64,000 bases of DNA, from assembly GCA_024138025.1 (NCBI GenBank), contig JAMXBD010004289.1, positions 1 to 64,000 of the forward strand, given 5' to 3'. Shown in pieces: positions 46,090-57,786 of the stretch (positions within the stretch are counted from its first letter, which is position 1; each line of letters opens with the position of its first letter). The position numbers and the translations under genes were made by a program. Source of the stretch: Combretum micranthum (taxonomy: Eukaryota; Streptophyta; Magnoliopsida; Myrtales; Combretaceae). The notes beneath the pieces are model-generated. The model searched no databases. It saw only the letters and a program-made list of their open reading frames with translations, and was not told where the DNA came from.

Positions 46090-46520
46090 CCTACGCCGGC
46101 ATTTCTGCAATGTAAGTCGGTAGCCTACAGCCAGTGTAAATAGAAAAATCACATACCGAGAGCTCAAAGCTGGCCGCTTATCCATTTACACTGCCAGCTT
46201 AAGTGGATATGCCGGCTAAAAGCATGCGGCTTATAATCCCAGATGCCGGCTTTGATCGAGAATTTTCAGAAACCAAGAAATCTTCAACTTACGCCGGCAT
46301 TAAGCCGGCGGCCTTTACCTTCCCTTGCCGGTGTAAATCTTGTGCTCAAACGCCGGCATGTAAGCCAGCAGCCTAGACCTTTCCATTGCCGGCCTCTTTT
46401 GCAGTGCTCACCTACTCCTGTACTATCCTTCACGCCGGCCTAAAGCTGGCTGCTTGAGACGCTTTCTCCTGTTTTTTCAAAGCTTGATCAAGGATGGCTG
46501 CCTTGAGCCGGCCTTCAACC
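46090..46520. repeat. GCCGGC-rich array upstream of env-position unit (D1)
   Basis: Same vocabulary as the U3 array: tacGCCGGCatttc, atGCCGGCtaaaag, taaGCCGGCGGCctt, acGCCGGCatgtaagcc, GCCGGCCtc, with TTTACACTGcC and AGTGTAAA between them. It begins shortly after the pol stop and ends about 30 nt before the CT-rich leader. A TATATAAATA lies at 46535-46545. D2 has the same array at 57270-57660. Confidence 0.8.
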
Positions 46521-46596
46521 TTTTTCATTTTTTTTTATATAAATACCTGCCACACTAATAGCTAAGTTAGTAAAAAAAAACAAATAAAAATTAAAA

Positions 46597-47967
46597 TTAG
46601 ACATGGGTTGCCTCCCAAGAAGCGCTTAGTTTAAAGTCGCTTAGCCCGACTTTCCTGACCTGATCATGGTTCTTTAGATTCATGACAGTAGTAGTACTGT
46701 CAAGATTTTCCCCCCAAAATAATGTTTGAGCAGTTGCCCATTCACTTTAAAAGTCCGATCATCCTCAGTTTTTAATTCAACCGTTCCATATGGAAAAACT
46801 CTTGCAATCTCAAACGGTCCCGACCATCTTGACCGTAATTTTCCAGGAAACAACTTCAAACGAGAATTGTAAAGTAAAACTTTTTGTCCAGGAAAAATTC
46901 TCGTTTGATGATGTTCCTATCATGCCATTTCTTTGCTCGTTCCTTATAGATACGAGCACTTTCAAATGCCTCATTTCTCCATTCTTCCAGTGATTCAATT
47001 GGAGCAATCTGTTTTTACCTGCAGCTTTTTCATCAAAGTTAAGAAATTTTATGGCCCAAATGCCTTGTGCTCAAGTTCTACAGGAAGATGACATGATTTA
47101 CCAAAAACAAGCATGTATGGGGACATTCCAATAGGGGTTTTAAAAGCAGTCCTGTAAGCCCATAATGCATCATCTAATTTTGAAGACCAATCTTTTCTTG
47201 ATGCATTAACAGTTTTTTCCAAAATCTTTTTATCTCCCTATTGAAACTTCAACTTGCCCACTTGTTTGTGGATGATAGGGGGTAGTCACTTTATGTGTAA
47301 CACCATATTTTGCCAAAAGTTTTTCAAATTGCCTGTTACAAAAATGAGACCCCCCATCACTAATTATAGCTCTGGGCACCCAAATCTGGTAAAAATATTC
47401 TTTTTCAAAAATTTCAAAACTACTCGGGCATCATTTGTTTGTAAAGCAACAGCTTCCACCCATTTTGAAACATAATCAACTGCCACAAGTATATATTTAT
47501 TTGAAAAAGATGAGGGAAAAGGACCCATAAAGTCAATCCCCCAAACATCAAAAAGCTCAATTACCAGAATATTGTTTTGTGGTAATTCATGTCGTTTAGA
47601 AATGTTACCTGTCTTTGACATTGAGCACATGACATAATGAAATTCCTGCAGTCACGAAACAAGTTAGGCCAATAAAATCCAGATGATAATACTTTTGCTG
47701 CAGTCCTTTGAACACCAAAGTGTCCCCTGCTTCTCTTGAATGACAGTGTTCTAAAATGCTAAGCTGATCAGATTCAGGCACACATCTTCTAATTATTTGG
47801 TCAGCACATTTTTTAAACAGATATGGTTCATCCCAAAAATAGTATTTTACATCATGCAAAAACTTTTTCTTTTGAGGATATGATAAACCATATGGGATAA
47901 TCTTACTAACCAAATAATTCACAATATCAGCATACCATGGCAAATCTAGAATCTCTACTGCATGCAA
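46597..47967 (-). pseudogene. D1 integrase
   Basis: Athila-type integrase, C-terminus of pol, stop TAA at 46597-46599 after ...SASWEATHV. The zinc-finger region ([12 protein letters not shown], then MSCAQCQK in D2) is near 47620-47760 and has a frameshift in D1 where D2 reads through. The core starts [14 protein letters not shown] (first Asp) near 47550. The second Asp region (ISDGGSHF) and [11 protein letters not shown] (Glu) are in other frames near 47360 and 47270. The C-terminal part includes [14 protein letters not shown], in shifted frames here. At least four frameshifts relative to D2. Confidence 0.88.
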
Positions 47968-48455
47968 TTGTTCATCAGGGAACTTTCATTGATGGGAATG
48001 TCTAGACTATCAGATTCAAGTCTAGACAAATGGTCAGCAATAACATTCTCAGTTCCCTTTTTATCTTTAATTTCAAGATCAAATTCTTGCAGTAGTAAAA
48101 CCCATCTAATCAACCTAGGTTTTGCATCAGCTTTAGCAAACAAATACTTGAGAGCTGCATGGTCAGTGTATATACTAACTTTAGAACCTATCAGATAAGG
48201 CCTAAATTTATCACATGCAAAGATAACAGCTAAAAGCTCTTTCTCAGTAGTGGCATAATTTCTCTGGGCCTCATTTAGTGTTCTACTTGCATAGTATATA
48301 ACATGAAAGATCTTACCTCGTCTCTGACCAAGTACCGCTCCAACTGCAAAGTCGCTGGCATCACACATGAGTTCGAAAGGAAGCTCCCAGTCTGGCGCAA
48401 TGATTACTGGTGTAGAAATGAGCTTTTCCTTTAATAATTGAATGCCTGCAAACAT
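47955..48455 (-). pseudogene. D1 RNase H
   Basis: A 166-codon open stretch with [52 protein letters not shown] and [12 protein letters not shown]. RNase H removes RNA from the RNA-DNA hybrid; the catalytic Asp/Glu set appears present. It ends with a frameshift against integrase near 47985. Confidence 0.92.
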
Positions 48456-49350
48456 TTGTCATCAAAATTGAACACCGCATCTTTTTCCAGAAGGTTGCAA
48501 AGAGGTCTGGAAATTTTGGAGAAGTCCTTGATGAATCGTCTGTAGAAGCCAGCATGTCCAAGAAAACTTCTGACTCCTTTAACAGTCGTGGGTGGTGGTA
48601 ACTTCTCAATAATCTCCACTTTGGCTTTATCCACTTCAATTCCTCTCGCAGAAATTTTGTGACCCAACACTATCCCTTCTCTAACCATGAAGTGGCATTT
48701 TTCCCAATTCAGATCAGATTGGTATCTTTGCATCTTTGTAGAACCGAGGCTAAATTCTCAAGACAAAGATCGAATGACTTTCCAAAGACTGAAAAATCAT
48801 CCATAAGATCTCGATAAAATTCTCAAGCATATCAGAATATAGCCATCATACACCTCTGAAATGTAGCAGGTGCATTGCAAAGTCCAAAGGCATTCTCCTA
48901 AAGGCAAATGTGCCATAAGGACAAGTGAATGTTGTTTTCTCTTGATCATCGGGTGCAATAGAAATCTGATTGTATCCAGAATATCCATCAAGAAAACAGT
49001 AATAATCATGCCCTGCAAGTTTCTCCAACATCTGATCAATGAAGGGAAGTGGAAAGTGATCCTTTCGGTGGCATCATTCAACTTCCTGTAATCAATACAA
49101 ACTCTCCACCCAGTCACAGTACGAGTAGGAATCAATTCATTTTGCTCATTTTCACTACAGTCATACCACCTTTCTTTGGCACTACTTGAACCGGACTAAC
49201 CCATTTACTATCAGAGATAGGATAGATGATACCTGCGTCAAGCAGCTTCAAAACTTCTTTCTTGACAACTTCTTTAAGTGTCGGGTTAAGTCTCCTTTGT
49301 GGTTGAACTGTAGGTTTACACTCAGCTTCCATAAGAATTTTGTGAGTGCA
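48431..49350 (-). pseudogene. D1 reverse transcriptase
   Basis: RT core: SKWVSPVQVVPKKGGMTVV (about 49160-49200), WRVCIDYRKLNDAT (about 49095), then in another frame LDGYSGYNQISIAPDDQEKT and YGTFAFRRMPLDF. The catalytic motif is LMDDFSVFG, read from 48795-48825, and the thumb GVRSFLGHAGFYRRFIKDFS is near 48545. Frameshifts near 49060, 48840 and 48720 break it. Confidence 0.9.
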
Positions 49351-49605
49351 AATGTAGGGCTAATACCCTTGATCAGCAATGGTCCATCCGATTGCTTCTT
49401 TGTGCTTTTTCAACACTTCAATCAACTGTTGTTCTTGTTATCTGTCAATGCAGATGAAATGATGATTGGCAAAGTATCGCCAATTCCAAGAAAAGCATAC
49501 TTCAGATGGTCAGGAAGTGGTTTAGTTCCAAGGTCGGTGGTTGCATCAAAGATGGAACTTGCTTCTGCTCATTTGTACCCAAAGATTCATAATATCTGGT
49601 TTTGA

Positions 49606-50110
49606 TCATTGGTACATCTTCCATATTTCTTCATCCTCATCATCACTCCAATTGTCCACGTCTCTCAAGACGGACTCCATAGTCTCCACCAGTTTGTTCC
49701 TCAAGTGACTCAGAAACCAGCTCATCAATGGTATTGATGGTGTAACAGGCATTGTATCATCAAATTTCTTCATTGCCTCATAGACATTGAAAGTAACCTG
49801 TTCATCCATCACCCGTAATGTAAGCTGCCCTTGTTCCACATCAATTAGTGCTTTTCCTGTTGCAAGGAACGGTCTGCCCAAGATCATGGGAACTTCCCTA
49901 TCTTCATCCATGTCTAAGACTACAAAATCCACAGGGAAAAAGAATTTGTCAACTTTAACTAGGACATTTTCCAATACCCCTAGGGTATTTTACACTTCTA
50001 TCAGCAAGTTGCAAGTTACATGTGTATCTTGCAATCTCCAAGTCCTAGTTTTTGAAATAGATGAAGGCATTAAGTTGATACTTGCACCAGAATCAATTAA
50101 AACTTTATCA
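49606..50110 (-). pseudogene. D1 protease
   Basis: Aspartic protease of Athila type: active site VLIDSGASINLMPS at about 50060-50110 on the minus strand, then a stop near 49990, then VDFVVLDMDEDREVPMILGR with PFLATGKALIDVEQGQLTLR (49606-49974). ILGRPFL is the usual second-half motif. Confidence 0.88.
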
Positions 50111-51865
50111 AAATAACAATCACCAATGGTGCAAGGAACAGTAAAACTTCCCTGATCTCGGAGTTAGTGGGCAGACTGGTGTTTGTTTCTGTAGGATCAT
50201 GGAACATTCTCCAGTGAGTATCACATTTCCATCAATCTTCCTCTTGTTAGACAGCAATTCTTTGATGAATTTGGCATAGGAAGGCATTCCTTGAATTACT
50301 TCTAAGAATGGAATGTTGATGTGCAGCTTTTGAAAACATCCAGGAATTTTGAAAATTGCTCATCAAGCTTTTGTTGCTTTAATCTTCCTGGAAAAGGAAC
50401 GGGAGGAACATATGATTTCACCTCAGGTGGTTTTTGAATAGTTCCTCCACCTTTCGTTTCCCTTTGTTGTTTTGTGGTGGAATTTCCTCTTGATCTTTAG
50501 TAGTTCCTCAACTGGAGCAATCTCCTTTCCACTTCTCAATGTGATTGCATTTACAGACTTGGGATTCTCCTCCGTGTTGCTTGGTAAAGACCCAGATGGT
50601 CTATTACTCACTTGTGTGCAAGTTGATGGAGCTTCCCTTGCAAATCTTGAATGATTGCATTCTGATTGTTGAGTGAGTTTGTTGTGTGACAATGAAATCC
50701 CTCAGTAATGCATCAGTGGATGATTGAATTTGCTGTTGAGGTGGGCATTTCTCACAATCCTTGTCCTTGAAAACCAGGTGGTGGCTTTAGAACATTGGCA
50801 TCATTCCGATATGAAGATTGGATGATTTCGCATATTCGGATGATATGTGTTTCCAAAATTACCCTTTTGGAAATTTCCCACATAATTGAGCTGCTCATCA
50901 TTTGAAGATGATCCATGCGGACACTCAAAAGAGGAGTGTGGTCCTGAGCAAATCTCACAACAAAACACTTGTTGTTTTTTATTGGAAGTATTTGTAGTTG
51001 TGAGTTTACTTACTTGAGTGATGAGGGTTGCCATTTGAGCCTTGAGTTGTGATATATCTTCTTTGTCTTCCAAAGATGCTACTTTAGATCTTGTTCTTTC
51101 ACAACTCCAATTATGAGCGCAAAGCTAATTCTTCAATAATCTCACTAGCTTCCTCATATGTTTTCCCATCAGTGATCCGCCCGATGTAGCATCTACTAAT
51201 GACCTTAAAGCTTCATCAAGACTGAGGTAGAAATTTTCAATTAGTAGATTATCGGGTAAACCATGGTGTGGACATTTTCTGACCGCCTCTTTGAATCTTT
51301 CCCAAGCATCATATAATGATTCTCCAGGGAATTTGGTGAAGTTGGAAATTTCATTTCTTAATCTGGCGGTTCTTGCTGGAGGGAAAAATCTCTTCAGAAA
51401 CTTCTTTGTCAGATCAGCCCATGTAGTGATTGAATCTGGAGGTTGGGAATTGTACCATGCCAAAGCTTTATCCCTAAGAGAAAAGGGAAAAGCTGAAGTC
51501 GGATGACTTCGTTTCTTACACCATTAGTTTGACAGTGTTGGTGTATTGAAGAAATTTGGCAAGGTGTTCATCTGGCGTCTCATTCGATATCCTCCAAATT
51601 GATGTGACAACCATTTGAATCAGGGACGGTTTAAGCTCAAATTGTTAGCCTCCACAGTGGGCATTCGTATGGCGGGATCTTGAATAGTAGGCACTATAGT
51701 CTCGAATTGCCCTTGGAGCAGCAGGTTGCAATGGTTGTTGTTATCATTGTTTCCTTGATTTTCTGCCATTGCTCCTCTTCTTTGGTTCCTTCTTCTCTGT
51801 TGATGCAAGGTTCTTTCGATTTCTGGATCTAAAGGTAGAATTTCAGCACTTCTACTTCTTCGCAT
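50111..51865 (-). pseudogene. D1 gag
   Basis: Starts with ATG at 51865 (MRRSRSAEILPLDPEIERTL, the usual Athila gag start), 87 nt from the PBS. The gag core is at 51125-51463 (WADLTKKFLKRFFPPARTAR, GESLYDAWERFKEAVRKCPH). The zinc-knuckle-like CEICSGPHSSFEC is at about 50950, followed by LNYVGNFQKGNFGNTYHPNM. Frameshifts near 51620, 51480, 51120 and 50800 split the frame. The C-terminal linker to protease (EEIPPQN-like, KEIAPVEELL) lies at 50423-50692. Confidence 0.88.
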
Positions 51866-51952
51866 AAAACCTGCAAAGAGAAAAGGAAAAATTTCAAACT
51901 AAATTTAAACCTAAACTACTAGCAAAGCTGAAGTTAGTCTAATATTAATAAA

Positions 51953-51970
51953 TCCCCGGCAACGGCGCCA
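51953..51970 (-). other. D1 primer binding site (tRNA-Asp)
   Basis: Minus strand TGGCGCCGTTGCCGGGGA, an 18-nt match to the 3' end of plant tRNA-Asp (TCCCCGGCAACGGCGCCA), 7 nt from the LTR end. Confidence 0.96.
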
Positions 51971-51977
51971 GAAAACT

Positions 51978-53698
51978 TGATGTGCTATAATTAGTATTGA
52001 ATTTTAAAGCATATTTCTAGCAAGCGTACTAGGCTTCTATTGTAATATAGCATGAATAAGTGTCGATCCCACGAGATTTACTAACTACTAGACAATTATC
52101 AACTAATACTAATATCTAGGCAATTGATCTTTTAAATGATTAATTAAACTAATTATCTAATTAATTATCTATATGAATGCAATGAGCTTTTAAAGAGAGG
52201 GATATGGTGAAAAATGTGGGAAGGAGCAGAATCCACTTTAAACTATTGCCAATCAACTTGAACTCATGTTATAATGATAATTAGATTCATGAACATTCAT
52301 AAGAAATTCAAGATTTAAAAACAATTTAAAACCTTTTAAACCACAAAAAATTCAATAACTTCCGTAAATAAATTATTAGTGGAATCAAAATTACAATTAT
52401 AAACTTCCGATTCTATAATTGACTAATACTTTATATTAAATCTCCTAATTCCTTAGTGAGAAATCAACATAAAACATTGCATTAATATTCATGGACAATT
52501 TCTAAATAGATTAAACTACGCCGCTTCCGCAATTGCAATTTAATCTCAATTTATGAATTCATATGAACCCTAATTTCCCTTCCGAGTTATTAGAATTCTT
52601 ATACACCAAAATGATGAATAATCAGAATTCAATATGAATATTTCATGATTCTAACTATCTTATAACATGGATTCAAAATCATTTTAGCATGTTTAAAGCT
52701 TCATCAACTTCCCACAAAAAGAATTTAGCTACTCATGGATGATGATTCAAAATCAATAAGAAATTGCAAATGATTTCATTATGATCAAATATTCAGATAT
52801 GAATTGCATAAAAAGAATAAGATTAGATATCACCAATTCAAAATACTAAAGCTTCACTTGCAAATTCTTGAATAACTTCAAATCTCTTCAAAAATCTCTA
52901 TGAATGCTTAATTTCTAATCTATGATTATAGAGATTTGAGCTACTTGGATGATTCTGAAAGTGAGGAGAAGACCCCCTATTTATAGGAAAAATTTCGTGC
53001 AAAACATTAAATGAACTTTGCTGTTTCACTGTACGCCGGCTTATGGATCCTACGCGCGGCTTACAGGCGGCGTATCTTCAAATTGTCCTTTGCGCAGGCA
53101 GTGCACTGGCAGCCTTCAATATCAGTTACATGTAGGCCGCTTCTACGCCGGCCTTAGATGTAGATCTAGCCGGCGTATGTCAGAAATGAAGCGTTGGGCT
53201 GATTTATAACGAACGCCGTCCCAAAGCCGGCGGCTTTACACCGGCGTAGGCATTCCAACAGATGTGTTGCTTCATTTTCCTTCAAGCGTTTATCTTCATG
53301 TCTCTTCAATCTTTGATACACTGCCTCAAGGCCGGCGGCTTTCATGCCGGCTTATAATGTAACTCCTTCAAAGCTGGTGATGTTTCATTTCTGGGCTGCC
53401 GGCCTTCATGTACGTGGCTTCTTCATCTTCTACGCCGGCAGCTTTGAGGCGGCTTTGAATGTTGTTTAACTTGCTGGGCAAAGCTGGCTGTGCTGCAACG
53501 GCCTTGGATTTTACGCCGTCTGAAAGCCGGGCTTTCAATGTGAATTGGGCCTTTGACTTCAATTTTTCCTCTTTTCATTCAAATTCTTTTGTTTGATTTC
53601 TTTATCCAAATTAGTCCTGAAACATAAAATTTAATCAAAACAAATATCCATTCTAGCTCTTTTGATCATCAAGATTTGTATAAAATATGATCTTATCA
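51978..53698 (-). repeat. Athila LTR2, shared by D1 and D2
   Basis: Plus-strand ends TGATGTGCTATAATTAG ... GATCTTATCA. On its left it has a PBS (so it is D1's 5' LTR) and on its right a PPT (so it is D2's 3' LTR). TATA box (minus) at 52977-52985; GCCGGC array at 53030-53540. Relative to LTR1 it has several short deletions, including in the array. Confidence 0.92.
53030..53540. repeat. GCCGGC-rich array in U3 of LTR2
   Basis: Counterpart of 41800-42340, with GCCGGC words such as taCGCCGGCtta, AAAGCCGGCGGCTTTACAcCGGCGTA and AAGgCCGGCGGCTTt. Several 1-5 nt deletions relative to LTR1 fall inside the motifs. Confidence 0.85.
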
Positions 53699-53711
53699 AT
53701 TCCCCCACACT
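53699..53711 (-). other. Polypurine tract of D2
   Basis: Coding strand AGTGTGGGGGAAT beside LTR2; intact form of the tract. Confidence 0.92.
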
Positions 53712-55408
53712 TGAATTTTTGCTTGTCCTCAAGCAAAATAATGAAGAACAACATGAAATCTCTTATAGATAGCATAATTTTTCCAATTTAATCACAATTT
53801 CTTTAACTTGTTTTTCTTGTATCTACAACTCTAACCATACTAATTTCTTATAATTAGTGTACTATAATCAAAATTAAGAATTTAATCCAAACAAAACAAG
53901 TTTTAATCTCAAGTTTTAACAAAAGAACATTCTATTCAAAAGCAAATACTCAATCCACTAAGGAAAAATACTCATTTAAACTTCATTGGATTTTTAGTTT
54001 TTTTTTTAATATATATTCTAAGTAACACAAAATGAAAGCATGTGGTATCCACTTTTTCCTTAGAATTTCTCCTTCTTTATTATAAGTCTTATTCCTTTGC
54101 ATTTTTGCATTCATTTTTCTTTTTCTTTTTCAAGCATTTATTTTTTTTGGGAGGTTTTTGCCTCCATCTTTTTGCTTTTCAAAGCTCAAGAATTGAACTT
54201 TTTCCATTCTTCCCTTCTCGTTATAGTGAGTTCATTGAGTCGGCACATCCCAGGCTCATCACCTAAGTGACCAGGTTTCAAAATACCCCTAAGAACTCTT
54301 CCTCACTTTAACATTCAAGTTCAGATACTCATAACTCAAAATTTCAAGTCAGAGGAGTAGTGGCTATGCTTGTTTCTTTCTTTTTGAATGCAATACAATA
54401 TCAAAGACTTATTTTTATGAAGAATTACTAAGTTTAAAAGTTTCTTCTACCTCTTTCACCAAATGTTAAAATTTAAAGAATATACACAAACTAAAATTTC
54501 CTAGAAGTAGACTTGTTTATTTTTCACAAAAGGACTCGACCAGCTCTGAAATTTCCAATTCCAAAGTTAAAAACCAAGTAAACTTGTTTCTTAAAGATTT
54601 TACAACTTAATTTTAACTTAGTAAACCAAACACAACAGCAGGTGAGTAAGATATTGTTACAAGTCAATTTCATTGCTTTTAGACTTTTGCTTTGTACTAT
54701 CTCCAAATTTAAGAGATTTTCGAAAAAAATTTGGCATAATTTCCTCATAATTTTCTTTCAAACCAAAAATACAAGGTTGAGATTTTCAATTACAAATAAC
54801 AGCAACAGTCAACAGATCATATTCATCACTTCAATTCAATACTGCATGTGCTTGTATCCTTTCCCCCACACTTCAACCAAACAGTATCCTCACTTTTTGC
54901 AATAAATAAAACAGAGGAAAGGAATAAAAATGAAGATACTTCCCTGAAGTCAGTTGAATCATAGTCATCAAAATTTGCATCGCAAGTGAATTTGCTTTGC
55001 CTGTTTCCTGTAATCACTACAAAAGAAAAACAAAAACAAAAACAAAAGAAAATAAAAGCAGAAAAATAAAAACAGAAAACTAAAGGAGTTTACCCACAGA
55101 ACTTGGGTACTCAATAAATATATACAGGCCAAAAATAAAAATATAGACATCAAAGAAGATTAAATAAGAGCTAGTAGGGACTCTAGATCTCCGCCCTAGG
55201 CTCTGTTGCTGCTGTCCTCAGGTGTGTGTCTCTCAGTATCTCCTGGGCTGGCTATCTGTGTATGCTATGAACTGAGCCTATCTGAGTGATGTGACTCAGA
55301 TGAAGTCTGGTAGGTCATGCCAGCCCCCGTCTCTGGGCTAATGCAGCAGATGGCCGTCTTTAGCACCTCAAAGATAGTCTTTCTGAATTTCTTATTTTTC
55401 TTCTATTC
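53712..55408 (-). other. Non-coding region between env-position ORF and PPT (D2)
   Basis: Counterpart of 42509-44227, same tracts, nothing coding recognised. Confidence 0.6.
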
Positions 55409-56452
55409 CTACTCATGACTATCTCTGAGCTTCTGGTTCTAGCGCTTCAATTCCTCAACATCCAGCCTAAGCTGGTCCATGCCATATGCTGATGAAGCGC
55501 CTGTAGGAGGAGGTCGAGAGCAATGCGGAGGGAATCTCAAATGGGACTTCTCCAGGAAAAATGTCCTGGTACTCAACCTACTCTAAAATCGGTGGCTGTG
55601 CTCCCTTGGGGTTTCTCAGCAATCCCCAGCCTCTAAATGGTGCAGATGTGATCCTCTTGCACTCAAACACCTCGTCATCCTGTGGAGGCTCAAAAATGTT
55701 CATCCCCTTCAATAACCGAGTAATGTAGCCTCCACAGCCCAGACCTCTTGTCTTTGTGTCATCTGCCTGCCGTATAGAAGATTCGCCACCTCCACCCCAA
55801 GATCAATCCGATAGCCTCTAATAAGGCTATATAGGTAGAACATGTCGAACGTAGTCACCTTGCTGTGGCTGGTCTTCTTGCAACATAAGGTGTGTGCAAG
55901 AATTTGGTAGATCAACTTGTGCTCGACATCTCTGAAAGATGTGGCCAGTGACTTGGGTGGGACGAAGGACTCATTTGCTCTTTCAAGAGCAACCAGCTAG
56001 AACCAATAACCCTCCTGAGTCATGTCTGCCGGCCAACTGTTGGGCAGATTCCTATGTTCCTCCTCACTATCGTACAGTCCTAAAATGTGGCCTATCTGTT
56101 TCAACTTCACCTCCCTAATCTGTCCATAGGCCTGGAACTGAAAAGTGGACTCCTCTCAGTCCAGGATGTTCTTCACAGTGGACAAGAACTCAATCGTCAA
56201 GTTCTTGTAAGCAGGCTCCCGAAAATCAAATAGCCTGAGCCATGCTGGATCTTGAATAATCGCTCTGATTCTATCTACCATCCCAAACTCATCTAGCAAA
56301 CACCAGTCTAAGTACTGGATATTCAAAAAGTCCATCTTCAGGAGCCTTTTCTTTCTATCTTTGGCGTATTGCTAACTGGACAGCAAATTCTAGCTCTGTG
56401 AACCCGATGTAGAAGCATCAGCCGTTCTTGGTCGTTTTTGTTTTGGGGCCAT
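55409..56452 (-). pseudogene. D2 env-position ORF (putative plant transposon protein type)
   Basis: The span is exactly 348 codons from ATG (56450-56452, MAPKQKRPRTADASTSGSQS) to TAG (55409-55411). It shows the intact N-terminus that D1 lost. The frame is nevertheless broken: CAG to TAG near 56375 and near 55441, and small deletions near 55520 and 55773. Where D1 has stops (near 45125 and 44955), D2 keeps Trp and Gln, so the two copies decayed independently. Motifs as in D1: LTIEFLST, YQILAHTLCCKKTSH, TFDMFYLYSLIRGYRIDLGV. Function unknown; the family name I recall (PF20167) is descriptive only. Confidence 0.75.
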
Positions 56453-56454
56453 TC

Positions 56455-57132
56455 CTGCAAATAATTTAAATTTAATTAGTATTAAGGAATGCACAATTTC
56501 AATGAATTTCTGATTTATGCCTAAAATGAACAATTTTGATATCAAGGCATATAACTAAGTGAAGCCAATCATTTAATGAATTGCATGGATCATTTACACT
56601 TGCATAATACAATCAAAGCAGGCAGCTTAGGCTTGCCAGCTTAGAATTGAACGTTGGAACTTTGAAATTTTCAAGCAAAAATGTTTTTCAAAAATTTTTC
56701 CTTTAAAGTTCCAAAAACATTTTTCTACTGAATTTCATTAAACTTGAGCACAATTCAAATTCCAACTTCAATTCGAACAAATTTTAGCACAATGCAAGAA
56801 CTGGAGTTACTAATTAATATGAAAGCAATCTAATCCAGCAGCTGTTCCATCAATTTATAAAAACCCCAATTTCAAAATTTAACAAGCTCATGAACCCTAA
56901 TTTTCCAATCTAGTAATAATCATGAAACAACACATTATGGCTTGCAATTTCATTGTGTGGAACCGAAATCTTCCTTCAATAGCATATCAAGAATCATTCA
57001 AACAATCAAATGCATCAATAGCTAACATCGATATCAAGGATAATCATCAAACCCAAATCGACAAATCCAAATAATCAATGCAATATAATGGATTCACACA
57101 AATGATTAAGCATAGAGATCATTGAAACTTAC
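56455..57132 (-). other. Probable leader intron of env-position ORF (D2)
   Basis: Donor CCAA/GTAAGT (exon ends 57133) and acceptor TTATTTGCAG/GAATGG (exon resumes 56454). Length 678 nt, identical to D1. Confidence 0.62.
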
Positions 57133-57269
57133 TTGGTAGATGGACTAAACATCGTGGGTTGATGAATGAGGGATGGAACTTGTTGATTGAGAGTGAGAGA
57201 GGGAGAGCGAGTATGAGAGAATGAAAGAGAGAGAGAGGATTCTACCTGTTAAAGCAATCTGCAGACCTA

Positions 57270-57660
57270 CGCCGACATTTTTACAATGTAAGCCGGCGGC
57301 TTACAGCTAGTGTAAATAGAAAAATCACATACCGATAGCTCAAAGCCGGCCGCTTATCCATTTACACTGCCAGCTTAGCCGGCGGCTTATAATCCCAGAT
57401 GCCGGCTTTGATCGGGAATTTTCAGAAACTAAGAAATCTAGTGCCGACGGCCTTCACCTTCCCTTGTCGGTGTAAATCTTGTGCTCAAACGCCGGCATGT
57501 AAGCCAGCGGCTTAGACCTTTCCATTGCCGGCCTCTTTTGCGGTGCTTACCTACTCCTGTACTGTCCTTTACGCCGGCCTAAAGCTGGCGGCTTTGAGCC
57601 GGCTTTCTCCTGTTTTTTCAAAGCTTGATCAAGGCTGGCTGCCCTGAGCCGGCCTTCAAC
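57270..57660. repeat. GCCGGC-rich array upstream of env-position unit (D2)
   Basis: Counterpart of 46090-46520. It includes the near-palindrome TGTAAGCCGGCGGCTTACA at 57286 and AAAGCCGGCcGCTTA near 57345. It is followed on the coding strand by the CT-rich leader at about 57190-57240. Confidence 0.82.
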
Positions 57661-57745
57661 CTTTTCCATTTTTTTTTATATAAATACCTGCCACACTAAT
57701 AACTAAGTTAGTAAAAACAAAACAAATAAAAAAAAAATTCTAAAA

Positions 57746-57786
57746 TTAGACATGGGTTGCCTCCCAAGAAGCGCTTAGTTTAAAGT
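57746..57786 (-). pseudogene. D2 integrase C-terminal tail, cut by solo LTR F
   Basis: The last codons of pol (...KLSASWEATHV stop). They continue at 62052 after the inserted LTR; the D1 counterpart at 46597-46640 is uninterrupted. Confidence 0.85.
57782..57786. repeat. Target site duplication of solo LTR F (left)
   Basis: AAAGT; repeated at 62052-62056. The empty site in D1 reads TTTAAAGTCGCTTAG with a single AAAGT. Confidence 0.96.

Larger units (their letters stand above)
40713..53698 (-). mobile_element. Athila-type Ty3/gypsy element D1 (full structure)
   Basis: Minus-strand element with LTR2 (51978-53698) as its 5' LTR and LTR1 (40713-42495) as its 3' LTR. The internal order is PBS (tRNA-Asp), gag, protease, RT, RNase H, integrase, GC-rich array, spliced leader, env-position ORF, non-coding region, PPT. 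The Athila assignment rests on the tRNA-Asp PBS, the LMDDFSVFG RT motif, the [20 protein letters not shown] integrase tail and the post-pol ORF. It is inserted in element E; the left flank is TCTTA. To the right of LTR2 there is not flanking DNA but the internal region of a second copy. Confidence 0.9.

Noticed and set aside
51953..51970. tRNA-Asp gene fragment
   Set aside because: Only the 18-nt 3' end complement is present, at the right distance from an LTR; it is a primer binding site.
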